NCBI RefSeq assembly: GCF_007164525.1
Contig: NZ_AP019791.1
Location: 2,653,501-2,717,500 of the forward strand
DNA: 64,000 bases
Reading direction: 5' to 3'
Source: Rubrobacter xylanophilus
GTDB lineage: Bacteria > Actinomycetota > Rubrobacteria > Rubrobacterales > Rubrobacteraceae
The notes beneath the pieces were generated by a model, which saw only the letters and a list, made by a program, of their open reading frames with translations, was not told the origin of the DNA and did not search any database. Positions 40,375 through 53,240 of this stretch are shown in pieces. Made by a program: the position numbers and the translations under genes. Numbering within the stretch: the stretch's first letter is position 1; every line of letters begins with the position of its first letter.

Positions 40375-40728
40375 ATGCGTATCCGGGAGGTCCTCACATT
40401 GGCGGGCGGAAGAGACTTCAAACGCGGTTCGGCGGAGATACTGGCCGACCTTCTCTCGGAGGAGAAGGTCCGGCGCGTCCGGGAGTACGTGCGGAGCGAA
40501 GAGTTCCGGGCCGAGCGCGAGCGGCTCAAGCGGGAGGCCGTAGACCGGCTGAAGGAGCTGCGCGAGCGCTACGCATCCCGCGGCCGCTCTCCCGAGGACG
40601 CCGCCCGCGAGCGCGAGCTCAACCTGCGCCTCGCCGAGATAGAGTCCGAGGCCGCCGAGCTGCGCCTCAGGCTCTCCGAGCTTTTGGAGGAAGAGGAGCG
40701 TCTCAGGCGCGAGCTATCCGGCCTTTAG
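40375..40728 (+). CDS. Hypothetical coiled-coil protein, 117 residues
   Basis: A small, highly charged, almost wholly helical protein with no recognised domain. ILADLLSEEKVRRVREYVRS is followed by a continuous coiled coil with Leu/Ile heptads (LRLAEIESEAAELRLRLSEL) to the end. The start at 40375 is chosen from the promoter position; an ATG at 40366 would add three residues. It follows the degenerate recombinase by 42 bp with its own promoter. Partner and role unknown. Confidence 0.65.
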   Translation: MRIREVLTLAGGRDFKRGSAEILADLLSEEKVRRVREYVRSEEFRAERERLKREAVDRLKELRERYASRGRSPEDAARERELNLRLAEIESEAAELRLRLSELLEEEERLRRELSGL

Positions 40729-40760
40729 GCCGGCGTTCCCTCGAATGATACAGGCTTGAT

Positions 40761-40810
40761 ACCCCTTGTAATTTGCTGATGGTTCGTGTAAAAAGTTGGG
40801 ACCCCTTGTA
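40761..40810 (+). promoter_or_regulatory. 10-bp direct repeat 40 bp apart upstream of gltB
   Basis: ACCCCTTGTA occurs at 40761-40770 and again at 40801-40810, exactly 40 bp apart (about four helical turns). TGATAC is also repeated just upstream (40746-40751 and 40758-40763). The block lies 34-83 bp before the gltB start and so overlaps its promoter. Same-face spacing suggests cooperative regulator binding. Confidence 0.5.
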
Positions 40811-40843
40811 TCCCGGCATCCAGATGAGGGAGGAGGCGGCCCT

Positions 40844-45306
<4,463 letters not shown>

Positions 45307-45307
<1 letters not shown>

Positions 45308-46734
45308 TGGGCGACCCGAAGGGCTTTTTGAAGATAGGGCGCAAGCCGGTCCCCAAGCGGCCCGTCTCCGAGCGCGTCCGGGACTACCGCCACGTGTATC
45401 TGCCGATGCCCGAGGGCGAGCTCAGGCAGCAGGCCTCGCGCTGCATGGACTGCGGGGTACCCTTCTGCAACACGGGCTGTCCGGTCAACAACCTCATCCC
45501 CGACTGGAACGACCTCGTCTACCGCGACCACTGGCGGCAGGCCATAGACCGGCTGCACGCCACGAACAACTTCCCGGAGTTCACCGGCATCCTCTGTCCG
45601 GCTCCCTGCGAGGCGGCCTGCGTGCTCTCCATAAACGACTCTCCCGTGACCATAAAGGAGATAGAGCGCTCGATCATCGAGCGGGCCTTCGAGGAGGGCT
45701 GGGTGGTCCCCGAGCCCCCGCCGCCGGGGAGGCGCACCGGCAAGCGGGTCGCCGTCGTCGGGAGCGGCCCCGCTGGGCTCGCCGCGGCGCAGCAGCTGAA
45801 CAGGGCCGGGCATACGGTCGTCGTCTTCGAGAAGGACGACCGCCTCGGGGGGCTTTTGCGCTACGGCATCCCGGACTTCAAGATGGAGAAGTGGGTCATA
45901 GACCGCAGGCTGCGCCAGCTCGAGGAGGAAGGGATAGAGTTCCGCACGAACGCCCACGTCGGGTACGACCCGACGGCGGAGGAGCTCAGGCGCGACTTCG
46001 ACGCGGTGGTGCTGGCGGTGGGGGCGCTGCAGGGCCGGGACCTCCCGGTGCCCGGGCGCGAGCTCTCCGGCATCCACCTCGCGATGGAGTATCTCGTGCA
46101 GCAGAACCGCCGGGTGGCCGGGCTCCCGGTGGAGGGGGAGGAGATCACCGCGCGCGGCAAGCACGTCATCATCCTCGGCGGCGGCGACACCAGCGCCGAC
46201 TGCCTGGGCAACGCCCACCGGGAAGGGGCCGCTTCCGTGAAGGTGCTCACCCACGGTCCGAGGCCGCCAGAGTCCCCCGATCCCCTGGAGTGGCCCGACT
46301 GGCCCTTCGTGCTGCACACTTACCCCGCCCACGAGGAGGGGGGAGAGCGCGGCTGGAACGTCGCGGTCACCGGGTTCTCCGGCGAGAACGGATGCGTGAA
46401 GAAGATGCACTGCGTGAGGACCCGGCGCGACCCCGACGGGCGCACCCACCACCTCCCCGGCACGGAGTTCGAGCTGGAGGCCGACCTGGTGCTGCTGGCC
46501 ATCGGGTTCATCGGGCCGGTGCAGGACCGGCTGCTGGAGGAGCTGGAGGTGGAATTCGGGCCGCGCGGGGCGATCGCAACGCGCGACGGCTTCGACACTG
46601 GGGTGCCCGGCGTCTTCGTGGCCGGGGACGCCCGGCGGGGGGCCGACCTCATCGTCACCGCCATCGCCGATGGCAGAAAGGCCGCCAGACAGGTGGATCG
46701 GTACCTGATGGGCCGCAGCCTGCTCCCAGGATGA
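45307..46734 (+). CDS. gltD: Glutamate synthase small subunit GltD
   Basis: The NAD(P)H-oxidising partner of GltB, 475 residues. The N-terminal Cys clusters for two 4Fe-4S centres are present ([14 protein letters not shown] and [11 protein letters not shown]). The FAD site is [17 protein letters not shown] and the NAD(P)H site [38 protein letters not shown] closes the FAD domain. Start and stop overlap (TGATG) with gltB guarantees coupled translation. Together with gltB it assimilates ammonia. Confidence 0.97.
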
Positions 46735-46772
46735 TCCGCCGGGGCTCCCGCGCGAGGCGTTAAGCCGGTTCT

Positions 46773-47519
46773 TTACCGGGGGCTTCTCGCGAGCACCACA
46801 AGGTGGTCGCTCGCCGCGGTGAAGGGCTCTCCGTCGAACCCTCCGTAGACCGACTCCACGTCGAAGCCCGCGAGGCGCAGCATGAGCTCCAGCTCGTCGC
46901 GGAAGGTGACCCTTATGGTCAGCTCGTGCGCCCGGCGGTCCCGCAGCTCGCCGGAGGGGCCGTAGAGCTCGTAGAACAGGCGCATGGAGAGGAGCTGCAG
47001 CGCCGGGTCGTAGCGGGAGACGCTGAAGCGGTCCAGGTGTCCGTCCTCCAGCTTGCGGGTGAAGTCGTGGCGGAGCACCGGTCCGCCGGGCGGGTCCGCG
47101 AGCTCCTCGGGGGAGAAGGCCGAGACCTCTATGCCGAGCAGCCCGCCCGGCAGCAGGTGCTCGCGGGCATTGCGCAGGAACGTGAGCGCGTCCTGCAGCC
47201 CGGTCAGGCACAGGAAGGAGTTGAAGGCGCAGACGGCGAGCCGGTAACACCGTCCGAGGCGGACGCCGCGCATGTCACCCCGCACCCACTCCACGCTCCC
47301 GTCCCTGGAGCGACCGCGCTCTATCATGCGTTCGGAGAGCTCCACCGCGGTCACCTCGAAGCCCCTGCGGGCCAGCGGGACACACACCCTGCCGGTGCCC
47401 GCGCCCCACTCCACCACCGGCCCTCCCTCCCGGTGGGCGAGCGAGATCCAGAACGGCACGTCGTATTCGTGGGGGTACTCAAGGTTGTAGAGATCGGCCA
47501 GGGGGTCGTACTCGGGCAG
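46773..47519 (-). CDS. Class I SAM-dependent methyltransferase
   Basis: A 248-residue methyltransferase. The SAM site is VVEWGAGTGRVCVPLARRG (motif I), with the acidic VTAVELSE next and FNSFLCL after it. The substrate is unknown. No ATG, GTG or TTG lies in frame near the conserved N-terminus (PEYDPLADLYNLEYP); instead a CTG at 47519 is preceded by GGGAGGAG with 6-nt spacing. I therefore propose CTG initiation. The alternative is a start inside the conserved domain or far upstream. It is divergent from lemA. Confidence 0.8.
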   Translation of the reverse strand: MPEYDPLADLYNLEYPHEYDVPFWISLAHREGGPVVEWGAGTGRVCVPLARRGFEVTAVELSERMIERGRSRDGSVEWVRGDMRGVRLGRCYRLAVCAFNSFLCLTGLQDALTFLRNAREHLLPGGLLGIEVSAFSPEELADPPGGPVLRHDFTRKLEDGHLDRFSVSRYDPALQLLSMRLFYELYGPSGELRDRRAHELTIRVTFRDELELMLRLAGFDVESVYGGFDGEPFTAASDHLVVLARSPR

Positions 47520-47585
47520 GATTCTCCTCCCTTCTCTCTCATCCTGCAGATCCGGTCCATGATAGCCGGGTCGTGGCCCGAAGGG

Positions 47586-47613
47586 TTCACGGGTGCGGCC
47601 GCGGGGATATAAT
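47586..47613 (+). promoter_or_regulatory. lemA-htpX promoter
   Basis: TTCACG (47586-47591), a 16-bp spacer, and a perfect TATAAT (47608-47613). A 44-nt leader follows with GGAGG 7 nt before the lemA ATG. Confidence 0.65.
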
Positions 47614-47657
47614 CCGGCGCAGAGAGAAATCCGCTCTTCGGTCCTGGAGGTCTGCGC

Positions 47658-48218
47658 ATGGGCACGGTCCTGACGATACTGATCGTGGTGGTCGCGGTGG
47701 TGATCGTGGTCTACGCCATCGCCACCTACAACGGGCTGGTGCGCCGGCGCAACGAAGTCGAGGAGGCCTACCGTCAGATAGACGTGCAGCTCAAGCGGCG
47801 CTACGACCTGATCCCCAACCTCCTCGAGGGCGTCAAGCGCTACTTCCGCCAGGAGCAGGACGTGCTCACGGAGATAACGCGGGCGCGCTCGGCGGCGATG
47901 CAGCCCCACTCCCCTAGGGAGCAGGCGCAGGCCGAGGCGCGGCTCTCCGGCGCGATAGGCAACCTCTTCGCGGTGGCCGAGAACTACCCCGAGCTGCGCT
48001 CCGAGCGGGTGCTCCTGGACTTCCAGGAGGAGCTCTCCTCGACGGAGAACAAGATCTCCTTCGCCCGCCAGCACTACAACGACTCCGTGCAGGCCTACAA
48101 CACGAAGATCCAGAGCTTCCCGGCCGTGATCTTCGCCCGCGCGATGGGTTTCACCGAGCGTGAGTACTTCGAGGCCGCGGGCCCCGAGCGGGAGTCGGTG
48201 ACGGTCTCCTACGATTGA
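47658..48218 (+). CDS. lemA: LemA family membrane protein
   Basis: A 186-residue protein with a single N-terminal transmembrane helix (about 4-23) and a helical-bundle domain carrying the LemA core: YNGLVRRRNEVEEAYRQIDV, LKRRYDLIPNLLEGVK, and SSTENKISFARQHYND ending in FPAVIFA. The molecular role is poorly known; it is often encoded with a membrane protease, as here with htpX 4 bp downstream. Together they probably form an envelope quality-control unit. Confidence 0.92.
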   Translation: MGTVLTILIVVVAVVIVVYAIATYNGLVRRRNEVEEAYRQIDVQLKRRYDLIPNLLEGVKRYFRQEQDVLTEITRARSAAMQPHSPREQAQAEARLSGAIGNLFAVAENYPELRSERVLLDFQEELSSTENKISFARQHYNDSVQAYNTKIQSFPAVIFARAMGFTEREYFEAAGPERESVTVSYD

Positions 48219-48222
48219 TCGG

Positions 48223-49182
48223 ATGCCGGCTCCGGCCGAGAACGTCGGCACCTTCCGCGACCGCATCGCGGTCAACCGGCGCAACAGCCTGCTTCTGATC
48301 CTGATCTTCCTCGCCTTCGTGACCGTTCTCGGCTACGTCATCGGCTACGCGTGGGTCGGGGACCCCGCGGGTGCCGTCTTCGGGCTCCTCCTGGCCTTCG
48401 CCGCCGGGACCGTCTCAGGGCTCGCCACCTACTACGCCGGCGACAGGATGGTGCTCGCCGCCTCCCGGGCGCGGGAGATCACGCACGACGAGGCCCCCGT
48501 GCTCTTCAACGTCGTCGAAGAGATGGCGATAGCCGCCGGGCTTCCGATGCCAAAGGTCTACATAATCGAGGACTCGGCCCCGAACGCCTTCGCCACGGGC
48601 CGCGACCCGGAGCACGCCAAGATCGCCGTCACCCGCGGTCTGCTCGAGAAGCTCGACCGGGACGAGCTGCAGGGCGTGGTAGCGCACGAGATGGCCCACG
48701 TCGGTAACTACGACATACGCTACGCGATGCTGGTGGGCATCCTCGTCGGCACCACGGTCCTCATCTCGGACTTCTTTCTGCGGACGCTGTGGTTCGGCAG
48801 GGGGCAGCGCCGCGGCGAGGGCGGCGGGCAGATACAGCTCATCATGTTCCTCATCGCCCTGGTGCTCGCCGTCCTTGCTCCGCTCTTCGCCCGCCTGTTG
48901 CAGCTCTCCATAAGCCGCCAGCGCGAGTACCTCGCGGACGCCACAGCCGTCTCCCTCACCCGCAACCCGAAAGGGCTGGCCGACGCCCTGCAGAAGATAA
49001 GCTCCGACAGGGAGGTGCTGGAGGTCGCCAACCGGGCCACCGCTCACCTCTACATCGCCAACCCCATAAAGAAGTTCGAGAGGCGGGCGAAGGGTCTCTT
49101 CTCCACCCATCCGCCCATAGAGGAGCGCATAAGGATCCTGCGCGCGATGGAGACCGGCGGAGTCCCGCAGCAGGCCCCCTGA
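48223..49182 (+). CDS. htpX: Zinc metalloprotease HtpX (M48B)
   Basis: A membrane-bound endoprotease of 319 residues that degrades damaged membrane proteins. Two transmembrane segments (about 22-42 and 45-65) precede the catalytic domain, with HEMAH at His155-His159 (Zn ligands and catalytic Glu156). Two more hydrophobic segments follow (about 168-188 and 205-225). REYLADATAVSLT holds the third Zn ligand Glu, and LFSTHPPIEERI is the C-terminal signature. The ATG at 48223 is 4 bp after the lemA stop. Confidence 0.95.
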   Translation: MPAPAENVGTFRDRIAVNRRNSLLLILIFLAFVTVLGYVIGYAWVGDPAGAVFGLLLAFAAGTVSGLATYYAGDRMVLAASRAREITHDEAPVLFNVVEEMAIAAGLPMPKVYIIEDSAPNAFATGRDPEHAKIAVTRGLLEKLDRDELQGVVAHEMAHVGNYDIRYAMLVGILVGTTVLISDFFLRTLWFGRGQRRGEGGGQIQLIMFLIALVLAVLAPLFARLLQLSISRQREYLADATAVSLTRNPKGLADALQKISSDREVLEVANRATAHLYIANPIKKFERRAKGLFSTHPPIEERIRILRAMETGGVPQQAP

Positions 49183-49189
49183 CGCAGAC

Positions 49190-49218
49190 TGGACGGATCG
49201 CCGCCGAGCGGTTAAACT
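49190..49218 (+). promoter_or_regulatory. Promoter of tRNA-Gln
   Basis: TGGACG (49190-49195), a 17-bp spacer and TAAACT (49213-49218), 20 bp before the tRNA 5' end. Confidence 0.5.
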
Positions 49219-49238
49219 CTGTACCTGCTTGGCACGAT

Positions 49239-49309
49239 TGCCGGGTGGTGTAACGGCAGCACGACTGACTCTGGATCAGTTAGTCCTGGTTCGAATCCAG
49301 GCCCGGCAG
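49239..49309 (+). tRNA. tRNA-Gln (anticodon CUG)
   Basis: A 71-nt cloverleaf. The acceptor stem is TGCCGGG/CCCGGCA with U1-A72, as usual for bacterial tRNA-Gln. The anticodon stem ACTGA/TCAGT closes the loop CTCTGGA (anticodon CTG), and the T arm is CCTGG-TTCGAAT-CCAGG. The discriminator is G and CCA is not encoded. It stands alone, at the left edge of a decayed zone. Confidence 0.95.
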
Positions 49310-49389
49310 CTTTCCCAAATCCCCCGCAAGCGGATCTTTCGTTCTGCCCGTTGGCGCTCGAGCTTCTATTCTCCCGGAGGTGCGGGCTA

Positions 49390-49652
49390 CCGCCGCCGCT
49401 CCAGGCGGTGTCGAGCGGCATCACCTCCCGCTCCATCTTCGCCGTCTCCAGGCCGTAGCCGCTCTGGAGGTTCAGCCAGAAGCTGTTTCTGGCTCCGGAC
49501 CAGCGGGCGAGATGCTCCTCTTCTTATATAGATCGTAGACGCTCTGGCGGGGCATCCCGAGGGCCTTCGCGAGCTGGTCGGCGTTCATCTCGAGCGGAAC
49601 CAGCCTACTCCTCGCGCAGGATCTCACCGGGATGCACCGGGGGGTAGGCCAT
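49390..49652 (-). pseudogene. HigA-type antitoxin remnant
   Basis: Pieces of an XRE-family HigA antitoxin can be read on the minus strand in different frames. The start MAYPPVHPGEILREE is at 49652 with a good GAAGGAG site, and is followed at once by a stop. Then, one base shifted, comes LEMNADQLAKALGMPRQSVYDL. After a deletion, in another frame, come FWLNLQSGYGLETAK and MPLDTA. At least one frameshift and one internal deletion are needed to explain this. No higB toxin gene remains. Confidence 0.75.
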
Positions 49653-49754
49653 ATCGGCTCCTTCTCTATCTCCTCGCTCCAGTCTCCCATCTTCTCCTGG
49701 TGGGTAGTCCGTAGCCTACACGTCGGGGGCTTTCGAGGTCGGGATTTTCTTTCT

Positions 49755-50465
49755 TCAGGGCAGCCTGCGCCCGAGATGTTCCAGATGCGTCCGGGCGGAG
49801 AGCCTGGCGTAGGGGCGCATCTCCTCCGTCACCTCTGGGTAGGCGAGATTTACCACCTCCTCGAGCGAGGAAGCACCGGCCTCCAGCGCGGCGAGGACCA
49901 TCCTTTCGCGCTCTTTGCGGTGTGCGATGTACTCCTCGACCTTCGCCGTGCCCTCCGCGACCTCCGGGCCGTGGCCGGGCAGGATGCGGGCAGGGGAGAG
50001 GGTCCTGACCCTCTCCAGAGAGGCCATGTACGACCCGAGGTCGCCCTCCGGCGGGGCGATAATGATGCTCCCCCTGCCGGCGATGAGGTCTCCGGAGAGC
50101 AGGGTGCGGCTCTCGGGGTGCCAGAAGCAGAGATGGTCGGGGGAATGTCCCGGCGTGTGGAGCGCGATGAGCTCTCCCACCCTCTCGCCGTCCCCGAGGC
50201 CGGCTCCGAAGGCGAGCACCGGCGCCCCGCAGAGTCCGGAGAGCCGGGCGGCCCCGGCCGAGTGGTCCGGGTGGGAGTGGGTGAGGAGTATGACCTCGAC
50301 CGGAGCCTCGGAGGCCACCCTCTCGAGGTGCCCTTCGTCGTCCGGGCCCGGGTCGACGACCGTACCCGCGAAGACGTAGGTGTTCGTGCCTTCGAGCGTG
50401 AGCGGGGAGGGGTTGGGGGCCGTGATCTTGCGGAACCCGCGCGGAGTGCACTCGCCGGTCATCAT
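49755..50465 (-). CDS. MBL-fold metallo-hydrolase
   Basis: A 236-residue metallo-beta-lactamase-fold hydrolase. It has a short strand (GTVVDPGPDDEGH), the metal motif THSHPDHSAGAARL, HTPGHSPDHLCFW, SGDLIAGRGS, and the final LPGHGPEV. The C-terminal HRKERERMVLAALEAGASSL helix is typical of the LACTB2-like/ribonuclease Z-related group. The natural substrate is not clear. The ATG at 50465 overlaps the upstream methyltransferase stop (TGATG); a second ATG follows at 50462. Confidence 0.88.
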   Translation of the reverse strand: MMTGECTPRGFRKITAPNPSPLTLEGTNTYVFAGTVVDPGPDDEGHLERVASEAPVEVILLTHSHPDHSAGAARLSGLCGAPVLAFGAGLGDGERVGELIALHTPGHSPDHLCFWHPESRTLLSGDLIAGRGSIIIAPPEGDLGSYMASLERVRTLSPARILPGHGPEVAEGTAKVEEYIAHRKERERMVLAALEAGASSLEEVVNLAYPEVTEEMRPYARLSARTHLEHLGRRLP

Positions 50466-51385
50466 CAGTCCTGACGGCTCGCCGCGAGATGCACCCGGGG
50501 ACCGTGACGGTTGTCCGGGAGCAGGGCAATGGTCTCTATGCGGGTGTAGCCGCTCTCGGAGAGCAGCCGGTGGAGCTCGTCCAGCGTCGGCCAGAAGGCC
50601 GTGGGAGAGAGGCCGCTCTGGGGATCTTCGGGGTCTTCCTCGCGCACCCAGCCCGTAAGTCCCTCTCGCTCGGTGAGGTCCCATTCGGGACGGGCGTACT
50701 GGGTGTCGAGGTAGAGGTTTGGGGAGACGGATGCCAGGCGCTGCACGAAGCGCCGCGGGCGCGCGAGGTGGTAGAGAATCCCACAGCAGAAGACGGCGTC
50801 GAAGGTGCCGTAGGAGGAGAGGTCGTCTTCCTCCAGGTCGGTCGTGTGGAACGTCGCGTTCTCCACACCGAAGAGACCTTTCAGGAACTCCGCCCGCTCC
50901 ACGTTTTCGGGCCTTCCCTCGAGCCCGACCACCTCCCGGGCCCTTCTGGCGAGCTCGAGCGTCATCGCCCCCTCCAGAGAGCCGGGCTCGAGCACCCGAC
51001 CCCGGGAGGCCTGTGGGAAGGCCTCGAAGAACTCTCTGAGCCGCGGGCTCGTGTGGCGGGTGGCACGGCCGTAGACCCTGCCATCTATCCTCACGCCCGT
51101 GACCCACGGCCCGCGCCGCTCGAAGGCGTCGGCGAGCAGGTAGTGGAGCATCCTCCTCTCCTCGTCGCGGGTTCGCTCTAGCTCCCCGAGCCGGGTTTTC
51201 AGGCTGGAGATCCTCTTCGCCCGCTTCTGGGAGGTCCTGCGGGCGGCGTGCAGGCCCTGCTTCAGGGTTCGGACGTGGTCCTGCGGCAGATCACGCCCAA
51301 GCCCCGCCTTGAGCCTCAGGAAGGCCTCGAGCGGGCCCAGGGAGAGTCTCCTGTCCACAGAGATGTGAGGCACGATGGACTCCAA
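50465..51385 (-). CDS. SAM-dependent methyltransferase, CmoB/DUF1698-like
   Basis: 306 residues. The N-terminal ~95 are helical and basic (RTLKQGLHAARRTSQKRAKR). The Rossmann methyltransferase domain follows: GRVLEPGSLEGAMTLELARR (motif I), VVGLEGRPENVERAEFLK, FDAVFCCGILYHLARPRRF and LYLDTQYARPEWD. The CCGILYHL motif recalls CmoB and glycosyl/lipid methyltransferases. The substrate is unknown. The start is a TTG at 51385 with a weak AGGCGG site. It is coupled to the MBL hydrolase and intact in a decayed neighbourhood. Confidence 0.8.
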   Translation of the reverse strand: MESIVPHISVDRRLSLGPLEAFLRLKAGLGRDLPQDHVRTLKQGLHAARRTSQKRAKRISSLKTRLGELERTRDEERRMLHYLLADAFERRGPWVTGVRIDGRVYGRATRHTSPRLREFFEAFPQASRGRVLEPGSLEGAMTLELARRAREVVGLEGRPENVERAEFLKGLFGVENATFHTTDLEEDDLSSYGTFDAVFCCGILYHLARPRRFVQRLASVSPNLYLDTQYARPEWDLTEREGLTGWVREEDPEDPQSGLSPTAFWPTLDELHRLLSESGYTRIETIALLPDNRHGPRVHLAASRQD

Positions 51386-51450
51386 ACCGCCTGACCGAGA
51401 AGATGTTAACAGGATGTGAGGGGTTTGCCCCTCGCGAGAAGGGATTTATC

Positions 51451-52222
51451 TCATTCCCGGGAGACCACGAGCAGGGTCTTCCCGAAGGCCTCGCGAGACT
51501 CTATGGCGGCGTGAGCCTCGGTTGCGCGTTCGAGAGCGGGAAGGTCTGTCCTATTGCCAGATGTATACGCTTTTCCGCGGCCAGAGAAAGCTCCCGGTGG
51601 ACCAGGCGCTTAGCCTCCGCGGGGGCGAACTGCACCTGTTCGATCCCGCACAGGGTTATCCCGCGCCGATGCGCCTCCTTGGGGGCTATCCCGGCGAACC
51701 CGCCGCCGGGCGCCCCATGGGCGGAGAACCATCCGCCGCGGGCCGCCCGGCCGAGCTGCCCTCCGGCCCGTCGAATGCCACCTCAAGCCCGGCGTCGCCG
51801 GTCATCTCACGCACCCGCTCGGGCCAGCCCGGCTGTGAGTAGTCTAACGTACGTCGGCGTCCAGCTTCCGCTCTGTGCGAGCCGCTCCGACGACCAGGGC
51901 GCCCGCCGCGTGCGCCAGCTGCACCAGCAGGGTGCCGAGGCCGCCGGCCACAGCCAGGACTAGCACCCATCGGCCCGGACCGATCGGGGCCTTCTCGGCG
52001 AGGCCGAACGCGGTGGCCCCGTCATGCAAGAGCGCTGCAGCCTCAAGCAGACCGAGCCCATCCGGCGGCGGGATCAGAGCCTACTCCGGAACCGCGGCCT
52101 GCTCCGTGTGGCCGCCGTCGATCCTGGCGACGAAGCGCCGCCCGACCCAACCGGGGTCCACGCCCTCGCCGGTCGAGATCACTTCTCCCGCAGCCCCGAC
52201 CTCCCGGCACGTACGGCGGCTC
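51451..52222 (-). pseudogene. Zinc-type quinone oxidoreductase (MDR superfamily), broken
   Basis: An NADPH:quinone reductase can be reassembled from the minus strand only by changing frame several times. Near 52222 PPYVPG and VDPGWVGRRF, then GGHTEQAAVPE followed by an in-frame stop, PPPDGLG, HDGATAFGLAEKAPIGPG, VLAVAGGLGTLLVQLAHAAG, TLDYSQPGWPERVREMTGDA, and finally AFGKTLLVVSRE ending at 51451. At least three frameshifts and one stop are present, and the extreme N-terminus is missing. Clearly non-functional. Confidence 0.85.
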
Positions 52223-52223
52223 T

Positions 52224-53034
52224 ACCGGGAGCTACTCCGTACTCCATCCGTGTCGGATCTGGGTCCCGAGGAACAGCACCGGCGCGACGGCCACCTCGAC
52301 CTCTCCCGCTACAACCTCAGCACCCTGCGCAAGGCACTGTGGGGGGCCTCGATCGCGCCGATGCGGGTGCTGGAGGGGATGGCCGAAGCCTTTCCCGACG
52401 TCGAGATCGTCAACGCCTTCGGCCAGACCGAGATGTCCTCGAACACCACCTTCCTCAAAGGCGAAGATGCAGTGAGGAAGATGGGCTCCGTCGGGCTTCC
52501 CGCGGTAAACGTCGAGGTCCGGATCGTGGACGACCGGAACAGGGACGTACCCGACGGGGAGGTCGGGGAGATCGTCTACCGCGGCCCCACGTGTTCAAGG
52601 GCTACCATAACAACCCCGAGGCCACGGCAGAGGCCTTCGAGGGCGGATGGTTTCACTCCGGGGACCTGGTGCGCCGGGACGAGGAAGGCTACATCTACGT
52701 CGTGGACCGCAAGAAGGACATGTTCATAAGCGGCGGCGAGAACATCTATCCCGCAGAGGTCGAGCGTGTGATCTCCATGCACCCCGCGGTCGCGGAGGTC
52801 GCCGTGATCGGGGTTCCCCACGAGAAGTGGGGCGAGACGCCCAAGGCCCTCGTGGTTCCCAGAGAGGGCAAAACCCTCACCAAAGATGAGATCGTAGAGC
52901 ACTGCCGCAAGCACCTCGCCGGCTACAAAAAGCCCACCTACGTAGCCTTTGTGAGCGAGCTTCCCCGTAACGCCTCAGGGAAGGTGCTCAAGCGGGAGTT
53001 GAGGCGATCACACGGTGGGAGCGATGACTCGTGA
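52224..53034 (+). pseudogene. Acyl-CoA synthetase (AMP-forming), truncated and frameshifted
   Basis: Only the C-terminal half of an acyl-CoA synthetase remains. LRKALWGASIAPMRVLEGMA and NAFGQTEMSSNTTFLK run in one frame to about 52590, where YRGP should be followed by HVFKGYHNNPEATA; that segment is in another frame, so one or two bases have been lost. The rest is intact to the stop: GWFHSGDLVRRDEEGYIYVV, DRKKDMFISGGENIYPAEVE and NASGKVLKRELRR. The N-terminal half, including the P-loop, is absent. The 5' end abuts the broken oxidoreductase, which marks a deletion junction. Confidence 0.88.
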
Positions 53035-53240
53035 ACCGACCTCCCGTCAATAGAACCCGTGATCGCTAGCACCTTCGCCCCGGCCGGAAGCGCCGACTCG
53101 ACCCGCCCGATGGAGCCCTCCTGCGAATTGAGGTCGGCTGATGGCCACTCTTGCATTTCGATTAAAGATAATCGATAATCGTTGAAGGCAGGAAGAACGG
53201 TGTTTGGCGCGGGTGGCCAGCACGAGGGAGAGGAGGCAGG
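53035..53240. promoter_or_regulatory. Intergenic region before the dikinase operon
   Basis: The first ~110 bp can be read on the minus strand as an uninterrupted peptide (including ALPAGAKVLAITGS), possibly another gene remnant; I cannot assign it. The remainder holds the promoter/operator at 53151-53181 and a 60-nt leader with GGAGG 6 nt before the ATG at 53241. Confidence 0.5.
53151..53181 (+). promoter_or_regulatory. Promoter with embedded operator of the 53241-63267 operon
   Basis: TTGCAT (53151-53156), a 17-bp spacer, then GATAAT (53174-53179). Within it lie GATTA (53160-53164) and TAATC (53169-53173), 4 bp apart, and a further TAATC at 53176-53180. This dyad over the spacer and -10 is a good candidate site for the GntR regulator encoded as the second gene. 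Confidence 0.55.

Noticed and set aside
40741-40843. Riboswitch or CRISPR-like repeat before gltB
   Set aside because: Only two repeat units occur and no conserved riboswitch core is seen; the region is too short. Better read as protein-binding sites.
49239-49309. tRNA-Gln as an integration site with attL/attR
   Set aside because: I looked for a second copy of the tRNA 3' end to the right and found none in the window, and no active integrase gene is nearby.
53035-53150. Minus-strand peptide before the dikinase operon as a gene
   Set aside because: Short, no start site and no recognised family; at best a remnant of a larger gene.
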